Of a stretch of DNA of 27,715 bases, positions 7,068 through 15,597 are shown one piece after another. Location of the stretch: assembly GCA_910587645.1 (NCBI GenBank), contig CAJUNA010000028.1:1-27715 (forward strand). The letters run 5' to 3'. The position numbers and the translations under genes were made by a program. This stretch comes from an uncultured Oscillospiraceae bacterium. Lineage in GTDB: Bacteria; Bacillota; Clostridia; Oscillospirales; Oscillospiraceae. Numbering within the stretch: position 1 is the stretch's first letter; each line of letters opens with the position of its first letter. The notes under the pieces were generated by a model that was not told the origin of the DNA, did no database searches, and worked only from the letters and a program-made list of their open reading frames with translations.

Positions 7068-7823
7068 ATGTTTGAAGATTTCCTGGCCGCATTGCTTCCC
7101 AGCCAGCAGCCGGATCAGCTTTCCCAGTTCTACCGGGACACATTAGGCCTGTCTCCCACCCCGGATGGGGCCGGACACACTTTCACCGCAGGCCGTAGCG
7201 GACAGATCCAGGCAGTCCCCCTTGCTTCCGGGCTTCCGCCCGGCCCAACCGCTCTATGGCTGGAGGCGGGCTTCGTGGACCATACATATGCGGAGGTCTG
7301 CGGCCGGAGGGGCGCGCCGCTGCTGGTAAATTTAACGGATACCTATTATGGCGCCAGAGAGTTCCAAACCCTGGATCCAGACGGAAACATCTCCTGTATC
7401 ATCAATTACGCCTCCGACCTCCCCCAGCGCCGCTGGAACACCACAAGCACCTTATATGGAAGCGAGTTCCGCGTAGTGCTGTACGTAAAAAATTTGCGGG
7501 CGTGTTATCAGTTTTATACCCAAACACTTGGCTTTCCCTGCGTATATGAATGGGAAGAAAACCGCGGCGACCGTGGATACAAGTACGCGGTATGTCCGCG
7601 GGGCGCAGTCTATGTAGAAACCCTGTTTCGAGAACCGCTGTCCCCTCTGAGACAGGCAACGCTGGCATTACGGGCAAAGGATCTGGATACCTGCTTCCAG
7701 GCCGTGCGCCAACGGTGCCCGGGGGCAATTTGCAGCCCTCTGTGCGGGAACATACTAGGATATCCCGGATTTGCCCTATCGGATCCGGATGGCAACCGTA
7801 TTCTGATATGGGACAGGCAGTAA
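7068..7823 (+). CDS. Double-VOC-domain protein (glyoxalase/dioxygenase superfamily)
   Basis: A 251-residue protein made of two vicinal-oxygen-chelate domains. The first spans about 1-115 (QFYRDTLGL ... FQTLDPDGNISCI); the second about 125-251 (FRVVLYVKNLRACYQFYTQTLGFP ... FALSDPDGNRILIW). The start at 7068 has GGAGGTG 5 bases upstream. The C-terminal domain is plainly homologous to that of the next gene, so the pair arose by duplication. The N-terminal half is the most diverged of the four VOC units and lacks the N-terminal strand residues that could chelate metal. VOC proteins act as glyoxalases, dioxygenases, isomerases or small-molecule binders. A role in processing the operon's substrate is an inference. 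Confidence 0.82.
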   Translation: MFEDFLAALLPSQQPDQLSQFYRDTLGLSPTPDGAGHTFTAGRSGQIQAVPLASGLPPGPTALWLEAGFVDHTYAEVCGRRGAPLLVNLTDTYYGAREFQTLDPDGNISCIINYASDLPQRRWNTTSTLYGSEFRVVLYVKNLRACYQFYTQTLGFPCVYEWEENRGDRGYKYAVCPRGAVYVETLFREPLSPLRQATLALRAKDLDTCFQAVRQRCPGAICSPLCGNILGYPGFALSDPDGNRILIWDRQ

Positions 7824-7850
7824 AAACCAGGACGGAAAAGGAGAAAAACT

Positions 7851-8630
7851 ATGGGATTTTTTAAGGACGAACTGATTGGCGTACTGTATGTGGATGATTT
7901 TGAGGCAAACGTTGCCTTCTATGAGGACAAGCTGGGCCTGCCACGGGTACATCAATGGGATCACGGCCCCGGACGGCGCGGGGTAAAGGTCGCCGTAGCC
8001 GGCGGCGGCTTCCTGGAGATTGTGGAACACCGTCCTCCCGCGCCCCAAGGGCCGACCTCCCTTTGGATGGAGGCCAGAGATATCAACGGCCTGTACGCCA
8101 GCCTGCAAAAGACGCCGGGCATGGATTTATTTGAGCCCATTGAGGACAAGTATTTTCACGCCCGTTCCTTCCAAATGCGCGACCCGGACGGCAACGCCAC
8201 ATTTGTAGTAGCCTACGAAAAGGATGTGAAGCCCTACACGGCGGACGCCATAAAAGGGGCGTATTTCAAAGACGAATTCCGCACAGTGCTGTTTGTAGAG
8301 GATCTTGACCTCTGCTACCGCTATTATACGGAGGTACTGGAACTGCCCTGTGTGTACCAGTGGGACGAAGGGCCGGGTGACCGCGGCTTCAAATACAAAG
8401 CCGCCGGCAGCGGAGCCTACATCGAGACCCTCCACCGCGTTCCCCTGACCGAGCAGGGCGCGGGAACCATCAAAATCGAAGCCCGGGATATCGATGCCTG
8501 CTATGCGGCCCTGCAAAAAAAGCCGGACGCAAATATTACCAAGGCCCTGGCCCCTACCGGCTGGGGAACCCGGCAGTTTGAGCTGACCGACCCGGACAGC
8601 AACATTATCCTGGTATTTAGCCGGCAGTAA
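7851..8630 (+). CDS. Double-VOC-domain protein, paralogue of the preceding gene
   Basis: A 259-residue protein with two VOC domains: about 1-125 (GVLYVDDFEANVAFYEDKLGLP ... FQMRDPDGNATFVV) and about 135-259 (RTVLFVEDLDLCYRYYTEVLELP ... FELTDPDSNIILVF). Each has the YxxxLxLP and RxFxxxDPDxN signature of the fold and a Glu in the central strand (FLEIVEH, AYIETLH) at the place of a VOC metal ligand. Start ATG 7851 follows AAAAGGAG; the gap from the previous gene is 27 bases. The sharing of PCVY-WxE...GDRG-KY between the second domains of this gene and the previous one shows recent common ancestry. The function is unknown; the operon suggests work on the imported compound. Confidence 0.87.
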   Translation: MGFFKDELIGVLYVDDFEANVAFYEDKLGLPRVHQWDHGPGRRGVKVAVAGGGFLEIVEHRPPAPQGPTSLWMEARDINGLYASLQKTPGMDLFEPIEDKYFHARSFQMRDPDGNATFVVAYEKDVKPYTADAIKGAYFKDEFRTVLFVEDLDLCYRYYTEVLELPCVYQWDEGPGDRGFKYKAAGSGAYIETLHRVPLTEQGAGTIKIEARDIDACYAALQKKPDANITKALAPTGWGTRQFELTDPDSNIILVFSRQ

Positions 8631-8660
8631 TGGGAGCGTTCGGGCGGTAAGGAGGCTTTT

Positions 8661-10202
8661 ATGGGGAAGACGATCATGCGGGTGCGCGGGCTGACCAAAG
8701 TCTTCGGCAGCCTGACGGCCAACGATCACATTGACTTAGATATTGAAGCCGGACGCATCCACGCCATCGCCGGCGAAAACGGCGCGGGGAAAAGCACCCT
8801 GATGAAAATGCTGTACGGCGTATATCCCGCCACAGAAGGGACAATTATTGTAGATGAAACACCGGTAAACGGGTGGAATCCCGCCCTGGCACGGGAAAAC
8901 GGCGTCAGCATGGTATTCCAGGATTTCCGGCTGATCCCCGCCTTTACCGTACTGGAAAACGTATTCCTCTCCCTGACCGGACGCCGGTACGTCATCAACC
9001 GGAAGGATCTGCGCCATCGCATCCGCGCGCTGTCAGAGACCTACCAGTTGAATGTAGAACCGGATCAGGAAGTATGGAAGCTGGATTTAGGGCAGCGCCA
9101 GCACATTGAGATCATCAAAGCCCTTATCAACCCCAATACGCGCATGCTGATTTTCGATGAGCCAACCAGCGTGCTTGCCCCCCATGAGATCGCGCGTTTT
9201 CTGGACATGCTGCTCCAATTCCGTGCGGACGGATACGCCGTCCTGCTGATTACCCACAAGATCCATGAGATCACCACGGTCGCGGATCAGATCACGATTT
9301 TGCGCCAGGGGAAAAAAGTGTGCGCCATAAACCGTGAGGACGGCTTCGACCAGGCGGCTATCATCGCCGGCATGCTGGGTGAGCAGACCATGGAGGAAGC
9401 GCCTGAAAAACCGGCAGCCAGGGAATTTCCCCAATTGCCCGGCATCGCCCTGCGTGCCGTAACCGTCCGGGACGACCACAACCGGGAAATCCTGCAAAAC
9501 GTCAATATGGAGCTGGCCCGCGGACGCATCATGGGCATCGCCGGCATATCAGGAAACGGCCAGCGCGAGCTGACGGAAGCAATTTTTGGCGCCCGGAAAA
9601 TCAGCGGAGGGCATCTGAGCTATGGCGGGGAGGACATCACCCACACCAGCCCCGGCCAGCGCATCCGCCACGGGTTCCGTATGGTCACGGAAGATCCCCT
9701 CCACGATAACGTGGTAGAGAGCTTCACCGTGCTGCAAAATATGGCGCTGGCTGGCTTGGATGTCACCACCACACATGGCAGGATCGACTGGGAGGACCTG
9801 CGCCAACGGCTGGCGGAACGCCCGGAAATGGAAGCGATGAAGGTTCCCGCCGGAGACCGCCTGGCAGGGACGCTCTCCGGCGGGAACGTACAGCGGATGA
9901 CCTTTGCCCGCGCGGTTATCTCCCAGCCCTCCCTGCTGCTGGCCTGCTACCCCAGCCGCGGGCTGGATGTAGCCACGGTAGCCGAGGTACACCGGACACT
10001 GCTGCGCCTGAGGGATGCCGGGACGGCAATCGTACTGGTTTCCGAGGACCTTCCAGAACTTTTCGCCATGTCGGACAGTTTGACGGTTCTGGCAGGCCAT
10101 CAAGCACTTGGCCCGTTCATCCCCAGCGATTGTGACATACAGGAGCTCGGGAAGCTTATGCTGAAAGGAGACGGCGGAAATGCGGCGGAGCAAACCCCTT
10201 GA
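8661..10202 (+). CDS. BMP/Nup-type ABC transporter ATPase (two NBDs)
   Basis: A 513-residue energising subunit of a nucleoside-type importer (YufO/NupO-RbsA class). First nucleotide-binding domain: Walker A GENGAGKST at 38-46, Q-loop VFQDF, an unusual signature LDLGQRQ in place of LSVGQQQ, Walker B MLIFDEPT and H-loop ITHK. Second domain after residue ~255: degenerate Walker A GISGNGQRE, signature LSGGNVQR, altered Walker B LLLACYPSRGLD and SED instead of an H-loop. One competent and one degenerate site is normal for this class. Start 8661 follows TAAGGAGGC. The two permeases overlap its end in series, and the lipoprotein follows, giving a complete importer. Confidence 0.93.
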   Translation: MGKTIMRVRGLTKVFGSLTANDHIDLDIEAGRIHAIAGENGAGKSTLMKMLYGVYPATEGTIIVDETPVNGWNPALARENGVSMVFQDFRLIPAFTVLENVFLSLTGRRYVINRKDLRHRIRALSETYQLNVEPDQEVWKLDLGQRQHIEIIKALINPNTRMLIFDEPTSVLAPHEIARFLDMLLQFRADGYAVLLITHKIHEITTVADQITILRQGKKVCAINREDGFDQAAIIAGMLGEQTMEEAPEKPAAREFPQLPGIALRAVTVRDDHNREILQNVNMELARGRIMGIAGISGNGQRELTEAIFGARKISGGHLSYGGEDITHTSPGQRIRHGFRMVTEDPLHDNVVESFTVLQNMALAGLDVTTTHGRIDWEDLRQRLAERPEMEAMKVPAGDRLAGTLSGGNVQRMTFARAVISQPSLLLACYPSRGLDVATVAEVHRTLLRLRDAGTAIVLVSEDLPELFAMSDSLTVLAGHQALGPFIPSDCDIQELGKLMLKGDGGNAAEQTP

Positions 10203-11232
10203 CTGCGGCGGCCTCACCCGGCTGTTGGAACATCCGGCGGCCCATGTGCTGGCTTGTACATTGATTCCGGTGGCAGTGTTCGGCATACTGCTGTTCACCG
10301 AAGGGAAAAGCGTAATGGAAACCTACCGGGTTATCCTCAACGCGGTATTTGGCACACGTTATGGCTTTGGCGAGGTCATTGTGCGCACCACCTATCTGAT
10401 CTTTACCTCTTTGGCCGCCATCCTTCCCTACCGGGTAGGGCTGGCAAACGCAGGCGGCGAGGGCCAGATGGCCATAGGGGCCCTCTTCACAGCAATCGCC
10501 GGCGGCACCCTTCTGCGCCATCTGATCGGGCCGCTGGGGATTCCGGCCTTGCTGGTGTGCGGCATGGCGGGGGGCATGATCTGGGCAGGTATCGCCATTT
10601 TCTGCCGCATGAAACTGGGGATGAACGAGACTCTGACCACCATCCTTATGAACTACATCGCCACTTATTTCATCTCCATGCTTCTCTTCGGCGTACTGCG
10701 GGATCCCGCCGGATGGAACTATCCCCAGACGGTGGAAATCGCGCCCCAGCTCCGGCTGAGGACTTATTTCGGGACACGGATCAACGCGGGGATCCTGCTT
10801 GCCGTCCTGACCGCCGCCGGGGTATGGTATCTCCTGCGCAAGACCAAAGCGGGCTTTACCATCCGCGCGATCGGCGGCAATCCCCGGGCGGCGCTGTACT
10901 CCGGCATCCAGGTGGGGAAGGTGCAGGCCATGGCCTTCCTGGCCGCCGGGGCCTCGGCGGGACTGGCCGGCGCCATTCTGATTATGGGGACGGAGGGGCG
11001 CATGCGCGTGGATGCCGGGGCCACCATGGGCTTTATGGGGTTTCTGGCTGCGGGAATCGTGAAAAACGATCCCATCCTAGCCATTTTCTCCTCCTTCCTG
11101 ATCGCGGCGCTCAGCGTTGCTGGCAACGCAATGGAAATCAATACCGGGCTGCCGGCGGCATCCATCCAAATACTGATGATGCTGGTACTGCTGACCATTA
11201 TGGCAACGGGAGGGAGGAAAAACCGTGAATGA
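10180..11232 (+). CDS. ABC transporter permease (BPD_transp_2, NupP-like)
   Basis: Integral membrane permease of 350 residues with about 8-10 hydrophobic helices, first of the heterodimer of a nucleoside-type importer. The conserved loop GLANAGGEGQMAIGA (about 87-101) and METLTT-like NETLTTILMNYIA mark the BMP-linked permease group. The ATG at 10180 has AAAGGAG upstream and lies 23 bases inside the end of the ATPase gene, indicating translational coupling. The next permease starts 8 bases before this stop. Recognised at family level (B. subtilis NupP/YufP relatives); the substrate is likely a nucleoside or purine derivative but is not shown by sequence. Confidence 0.92.
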   Translation: MRRSKPLDCGGLTRLLEHPAAHVLACTLIPVAVFGILLFTEGKSVMETYRVILNAVFGTRYGFGEVIVRTTYLIFTSLAAILPYRVGLANAGGEGQMAIGALFTAIAGGTLLRHLIGPLGIPALLVCGMAGGMIWAGIAIFCRMKLGMNETLTTILMNYIATYFISMLLFGVLRDPAGWNYPQTVEIAPQLRLRTYFGTRINAGILLAVLTAAGVWYLLRKTKAGFTIRAIGGNPRAALYSGIQVGKVQAMAFLAAGASAGLAGAILIMGTEGRMRVDAGATMGFMGFLAAGIVKNDPILAIFSSFLIAALSVAGNAMEINTGLPAASIQILMMLVLLTIMATGGRKNRE

Positions 11233-12133
11233 AATAACCACAATCCTGATCAGCACCATCGCGGCCGGGACGCCCATCCTATACGCGCTGACCGGCGACA
11301 TGATCGGCCAGCGCGCGGGAATCATCAGCCTGAGCGTAGAGGGCAGTATGCTGGTAGGGGCCTGTATCGGCTTCGGCGTGGCATACCGCACCCAGAGCAT
11401 GACGCTGGCCGTATTGGCCGCGCTTGCGGCGGGCGGCCTGGTAGGCTTCCTGCAAGCTTTCCTGGCAATCGACCGGAAGACAAACATGATGGCGTCCGGC
11501 TTTGTCCTCATGTTTTTTACCCAAGGCCTGACCGCTTTCTATGGGCGCACCCTCCTGGACGTCAGCTTCCGAAAGCCCCTGACCTTCCCCCTGCCCTTCC
11601 TCAGCGAAATCCCGGTACTCGGCCCAGTCCTGTTTTCCCAGGATATATTGACCTACCTCTCCTTCCTGCTGCCCGCGGCGGCATGGTTTGTCCTGACCAA
11701 AACAAAGCTGGGCCTTCTGGTCTGTTCGGTAGGGGAACGTCCGGAAGTCACGCAGGCTTACGGCCACGATCCCCGGAAGATCCAATATGCCGCTGTAATT
11801 ATAGCCGGGATGCTGGCAGGCGCCGGGGGCGTACAGATGAGCTGCGTGTATACGATGAGCTGGTCCAACGACATGATCAACGGCCGCGGCTTCATCGCCT
11901 CGGCGCTGGTGATCCTCTGCTCCTGGAAGCCCCTGCGGGCCTATATGGCGGCCTATCTTTTCGGCCTGGCCCAGGCGCTTCTGGTCTATTTGCAGGTAAA
12001 AGGCGTCCCCATCTCCATGTATGTGACCATGATGCTACCCTACCTCTTGACGCTGGCCGCGCTGGGCATTATTTCCACCTCGAAAAAGCCCAGCATGCCT
12101 GAGAAGATCAAAGTAATCAGTACCGGCCCATAG
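11225..12133 (+). CDS. ABC transporter permease (BPD_transp_2, NupQ-like)
   Basis: The second, shorter permease of the heterodimer, 302 residues, about 8-9 hydrophobic helices. The diagnostic segments GQRAGIISLSVEGSMLVGA (about 27-45) and MMASGFVLMFFTQGLTAFYG (about 87-106) match NupQ-like proteins. The start is a GTG at 11225 that overlaps the previous stop by 8 bases, with GGAGGGAGG just upstream, so it is coupled to the first permease. It is followed 49 bases later by the substrate-binding lipoprotein. Confidence 0.92.
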   Translation: MNEITTILISTIAAGTPILYALTGDMIGQRAGIISLSVEGSMLVGACIGFGVAYRTQSMTLAVLAALAAGGLVGFLQAFLAIDRKTNMMASGFVLMFFTQGLTAFYGRTLLDVSFRKPLTFPLPFLSEIPVLGPVLFSQDILTYLSFLLPAAAWFVLTKTKLGLLVCSVGERPEVTQAYGHDPRKIQYAAVIIAGMLAGAGGVQMSCVYTMSWSNDMINGRGFIASALVILCSWKPLRAYMAAYLFGLAQALLVYLQVKGVPISMYVTMMLPYLLTLAALGIISTSKKPSMPEKIKVISTGP

Positions 12134-12182
12134 GGCACGGCTGAATATTGCGGCAACACACAAAAGAAAAGGAGGATTTTTT

Positions 12183-13307
12183 ATGAAAATCAGGAATCAA
12201 TGGTTCGCACTGCTGCTGTCCCTATGCCTGCTCCCGGCCTTGGCCGGATGCGCCGGAGATCCCTATGCCGGAGGCCCTGCGGCCGGGGATGGAACCCTGC
12301 GGCCCGGAGAGGGCACGGAAAAGGCGGCGATCATCCTGGGTGGAACCAAGGATGACTACGGCTTTAACTACGGCATGTACCAGATGGCGCAGCAAATGGA
12401 AGACGAGCTGGGCATCGAGGTAGTCATCAAGGAAAACGTCCCGCAAAACGCGGATGTGGAAGGCATCATGGAGGAGCTGATTTCCCAAGGCTGCCGCATC
12501 ATCATCCCCTCCCAGTTCGGCTATCTGGAATACACTAAAAACGTTGCCAACCGCCATCCGGACACGGCCTTCTACTCCATTCCTATTACCGATTATACCG
12601 GGGATAATTTCTCCACCATGCACGGGGAGATCCAGGACATCTGGTATCTGGAGGGCGTACTGGCGGGACTGTATACCAAGACCAACAACATTGGCTTTAT
12701 CGGCTCCATCCCCATTCCGGACGTCATCGTGGCCATCAACGCCTTTACCTTGGGCATCCAGTCGGTCAACAGCGATGCCCAGGTAACGGTAGTATTTACC
12801 GGCAGCTGGGATGACGCCGGACTGCAAACCGTATCCGCCAACCAATTGATCGATGGCGGCGCGGATATCATCGCCCCCTTCCAGGATTCCGTCAAATCGG
12901 TGATTGAGGTCTGCGCTTCCCGCGGCGTACACGCCTTTGGCTGCAACGCGGACGCCTACGAGCTGGATCCCGATACCTGGCTGTCCGCCTGCGTTAACAC
13001 GGGAGACGGCTGGATCCCGTATATGCGGGACGCCATTGCCGGAAAGTATGAGACCGCCAACATCTCCGGCTCCTTTGACGTGCAGCTCCAGGACCTCGCC
13101 CGCTACGGCGATTCGGTCCCCCAGGAAATCCGCGACCAGGTGGACGCTGTCAAGCAGCAGATTATCAATGGCGAAGCCTACGTTTTTGAAGGCCCTATTT
13201 ACAATCAAGCCGGAGAGCTGATGTTTGCGGAAGGCTACCGCCCGCCCATTGAGGAGATCAACATGATCAACTGGTTAGCCCAGGGCATCAACGGCACGCT
13301 GAACTGA
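12183..13307 (+). CDS. BMP family substrate-binding lipoprotein (PnrA/NupN-like)
   Basis: A 374-residue extracellular lipoprotein that captures ligand for the upstream ABC importer. Signal peptide about 1-22 with lipobox LAGC, lipidated Cys23, followed by a Gly/Pro-rich tether. The mature domain starts AAIILGGTKDDYGFNYGMYQMAQQ, the usual BMP opening with Asp and Asn near the ligand pocket, and ends with the BMP hinge-like DGGADIIAPFQDS and GCNADAYELDPDTWLSACVN. AAGGAGG precedes the ATG. Known PnrA/BmpA relatives bind purine nucleosides; here the neighbouring amidohydrolase supports a related heterocycle. The exact ligand is unproven. Confidence 0.92.
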   Translation: MKIRNQWFALLLSLCLLPALAGCAGDPYAGGPAAGDGTLRPGEGTEKAAIILGGTKDDYGFNYGMYQMAQQMEDELGIEVVIKENVPQNADVEGIMEELISQGCRIIIPSQFGYLEYTKNVANRHPDTAFYSIPITDYTGDNFSTMHGEIQDIWYLEGVLAGLYTKTNNIGFIGSIPIPDVIVAINAFTLGIQSVNSDAQVTVVFTGSWDDAGLQTVSANQLIDGGADIIAPFQDSVKSVIEVCASRGVHAFGCNADAYELDPDTWLSACVNTGDGWIPYMRDAIAGKYETANISGSFDVQLQDLARYGDSVPQEIRDQVDAVKQQIINGEAYVFEGPIYNQAGELMFAEGYRPPIEEINMINWLAQGINGTLN

Positions 13308-13362
13308 CCGGCGAAGCGGGCGGCGCAACTACCAAATCTATAGCCACGAAAGGGCGCGTACC

Positions 13363-14694
13363 ATGAAATACGATTTACTGATACATAATGTGATGCTGTT
13401 GACGGCCGGCTGCGAGATACAGGAGGGCATGTCGGTGGGGATTACCGGCAGCCGGATAGCGAAAATCGCCCCGGCGGATCAACTGCCGCCCAGCCAGGCG
13501 GCCCGCGTATTGGACGGCGTGGGAAAGCTGCTGATGCCGGGACTTGTGGACGCCCATACGCACACCAGCCAGCAATTGCTGCGCGGTAGCCTGGCGGATG
13601 AGTTCCCCATGATCTGGGTGCGTTTTCTAATCCCCTTCGAGAGCGCGCTGTCCCCAGAGGATGTCTATTGCAGCGCCCTGCTCTACTGCCTGCAAGCGGT
13701 CAAAGCCGGCATCACCTCCTTCGCGGAATCGGGAGGCCGGCATATGGAGCAGGTGGTGCGGGCAGCGGCAAAGAGCGGCATGCGGGCGGCAATATCCCGG
13801 TCTATGATGGACTCCGGCAATATTCCCCCCAGCATGATGGAAGGGACGGCGGAAGCGGTGGCACAAAACGATCTGCTGTTTGACCGTTTCCACGGCGCGG
13901 CGGACGGGCGGATCCAGATTTTCTATGGGATGCGCCAGGTTATGACCTGCTCCCCCGGGCTGGTATCCCTGGTCGCCGAACACGCAAAGGCAAGACAGAC
14001 AGGCATACACGCCCATCTATGTGAACACCGGGACGAGGTAAGCTTCTGTCTCCAGCGTTACCAGATGCGGCCGGCGGCATTTTTGGACGCCCACGGCCTG
14101 CTGGGGCCCAATCTGATAGCGGCGCACAGCGTGGCGCTGTCGGAAGGGGACATCACCCTGTTGTCAAAGCGGGGTGTCAAGCTGGTGCATTGCCCCTATG
14201 CCAATCTGATCAACCACGGCTTTCCCAAGACGCCCCGTCTCTTGGAAGCTGGATGCAGCGTTGGGCTTGGCAGTGATGGCGCGGCCTACAACAGCGTGGA
14301 CTTATTCGAGGAAATGCGCGCCCTGCGGGCGTCCCTTCTGAGCCAGTGGGGCCTGCCGGTTTTTGACCCTGTTGCGATGCCGGTGCAAGCCATGCTGCGC
14401 ATGGCCACCCAGGGCGGCGCCGCCGCCATCGGCTTGGGAGAGCAATTGGGGCGGATCGAGGAAGGCTGCTTGGCGGATCTCATCACCATCAACATGCGCA
14501 AGCCCCACATTTCACCCAGCAACAACTACGTCACCGCTATACTGGATACCGTCACCGCCCAGGATGTGTCAGACAGCATTATTGACGGCAAGGTCGTCAT
14601 GGCGGACCGGCAGCTCTCAAACTTGGACGAAGAAGCGATTATGGCAGAGTGCGCGCAGCGGATGCACGCGCTCCGGCGGAATACCGCTGGATAA
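13363..14694 (+). CDS. Amidohydrolase (TrzN/MtaD/SAH-deaminase-like)
   Basis: Cytosolic metal-dependent hydrolase of the amidohydrolase superfamily, 443 residues. The N- and C-terminal strands form the small composite domain; the barrel carries the ligands. Visible: HxH as His65/His67 (DAHTHTSQQLLRG), His216/His218 with Glu221 (IHAHLCEH), His255 (AAHSV) and Asp305 (GSDGAAYN), all expected for a mononuclear enzyme of the ATZ/TRZ group that deaminates or dechlorinates heterocyclic rings. Upstream AAAGGG is a weak ribosome binding site. It is the last gene of the importer operon and closes before a hairpin at 14755. Deamination of an imported purine or pterin-like compound is a reasonable prediction. 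Confidence 0.9.
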   Translation: MKYDLLIHNVMLLTAGCEIQEGMSVGITGSRIAKIAPADQLPPSQAARVLDGVGKLLMPGLVDAHTHTSQQLLRGSLADEFPMIWVRFLIPFESALSPEDVYCSALLYCLQAVKAGITSFAESGGRHMEQVVRAAAKSGMRAAISRSMMDSGNIPPSMMEGTAEAVAQNDLLFDRFHGAADGRIQIFYGMRQVMTCSPGLVSLVAEHAKARQTGIHAHLCEHRDEVSFCLQRYQMRPAAFLDAHGLLGPNLIAAHSVALSEGDITLLSKRGVKLVHCPYANLINHGFPKTPRLLEAGCSVGLGSDGAAYNSVDLFEEMRALRASLLSQWGLPVFDPVAMPVQAMLRMATQGGAAAIGLGEQLGRIEEGCLADLITINMRKPHISPSNNYVTAILDTVTAQDVSDSIIDGKVVMADRQLSNLDEEAIMAECAQRMHALRRNTAG

Positions 14695-14754
14695 TCCCGC
14701 GTCCGCAGGGCGGACAGGAACAAGCTTGCCATCCAAAATACCTTCCAAACAAAG

Positions 14755-14806
14755 AAATCCCCGTCAGGAATTCGCCAACGGAAAAGCGGGCTCCTGACGG
14801 GGATTT
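14755..14806. terminator. Hairpin ending the catabolic operon
   Basis: A perfect 15-bp stem AAATCCCCGTCAGGA (14755-14769) / TCCTGACGGGGATTT (14792-14806) with a 22-base loop. The T-run on the + strand is short, so termination may be partial. It lies 60 bases past the amidohydrolase stop. Confidence 0.7.
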
Positions 14807-14931
14807 GGCTGTCTAAGCAAAGAAAGGAGCGATTCCCGCTCCAATTTTCCCGTATTTATTTTGCAATAGAGACAGCAAAAGGTTAACTTTTCTATAATAC
14901 GTGAAAACCACATAAAAAAACTTAGGATAAC

Positions 14932-14960
14932 TTGTCATGGGGTACGAAGTGTGCTATAAT
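14932..14960 (+). promoter_or_regulatory. Promoter of the zinc-ribbon/nhaC operon
   Basis: TTGTCA (14932-14937), 17-base spacer, perfect TATAAT (14955-14960), about 37 bases before the start at 14997. A second TATAAT occurs at 14893-14898 without a good -35. Together with the hairpin at 14755 this accounts for most of the 302-base gap. Confidence 0.8.
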
Positions 14961-14996
14961 AATTTTTTATCATGTGCTTGTAAAAGGAGTTTCCTT

Positions 14997-15596
14997 ATGT
15001 CTGAACCAATCCGTGCTATTGGCTATATTTGCCCATCCTGCGGGAAGCCCGCTTATGGTGAGCGGACCCGCTTCGCGCTCTGCGCCGCGGCAAGCGGACT
15101 GGTCTGCGGCTGCGGACACAGTGAACTGACGGCAGAGCCATGCGGAACGCGCTACCATGTGACAGTCCCTTGCGGCGTCTGCGGCGGCGAGCACCGGGCG
15201 GAGGTCCCATCGGAACAGCTTTTAGACGGCCCCGGCGTGGGGCTGGCCTGCCCGGAGACCAAACAGCTATGCTGCTACATTGGAGAAGTTTATCAGGTAC
15301 AGCGGGCACTGCGGGATCTAGAGGTGGCGGTGGAGAAGAAAAAAGGCACGGAAGGCGGCGCCTTTGTAGACGATGTCATTATGTATGAGGTGCTGTCCGA
15401 GCTGAAGGATATCGCCGCCCGGGGCGGCATTCGCTGCGCCTGCGGCGGCCAGGGCTGCTCATTGGAAGTTCATGGGTCGGCGGTGGATCTGGTCTGTCCG
15501 TCCTGCGGCGGACGGCTGCGGGTTCCGGCGGCGGGAGACGAGGACTTAGACCGGCTGTGCTGCCAATACACGCTGATGATCCCGGGGAAAAAGTGA
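14997..15596 (+). CDS. Cys-rich zinc-ribbon-like protein of unknown function
   Basis: A 199-residue soluble protein not recognised beyond its cysteine pattern. ATG 14997 follows AAAAGGAG. Paired cysteines occur throughout: CPSC (12-15), CGC in the next strand, CGVC in VPCGVCGGEH, CC in QLCCYIGE, then a C-terminal ribbon RCACGGQGC and VCPSCGG. A short helical charged segment (about 95-130, LRDLEVAVEKKKG) separates the two Cys-rich halves. The repeated CxxC pairs suggest at least two structural zinc sites. It is followed 1 base later by the NhaC antiporter gene, so the two are co-transcribed and possibly translationally coupled. No catalytic motif was seen; a role in sensing or regulating ion homeostasis is only a guess. 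Confidence 0.8.
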   Translation: MSEPIRAIGYICPSCGKPAYGERTRFALCAAASGLVCGCGHSELTAEPCGTRYHVTVPCGVCGGEHRAEVPSEQLLDGPGVGLACPETKQLCCYIGEVYQVQRALRDLEVAVEKKKGTEGGAFVDDVIMYEVLSELKDIAARGGIRCACGGQGCSLEVHGSAVDLVCPSCGGRLRVPAAGDEDLDRLCCQYTLMIPGKK

Positions 15597-15597
15597 G

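Noticed and set aside
10254..11228. 324-codon + strand frame inside the first permease
   Set aside because: Its Gly/Arg/His-rich translation is typical of a frame-shifted GC-rich membrane gene; the permease frame has the family motifs.
12222..13208. 328-codon minus-strand open frame opposite the BMP lipoprotein
   Set aside because: It mirrors the codon structure of the BMP gene, has no ribosome binding site or recognisable domain, and the + strand gene is unequivocal.
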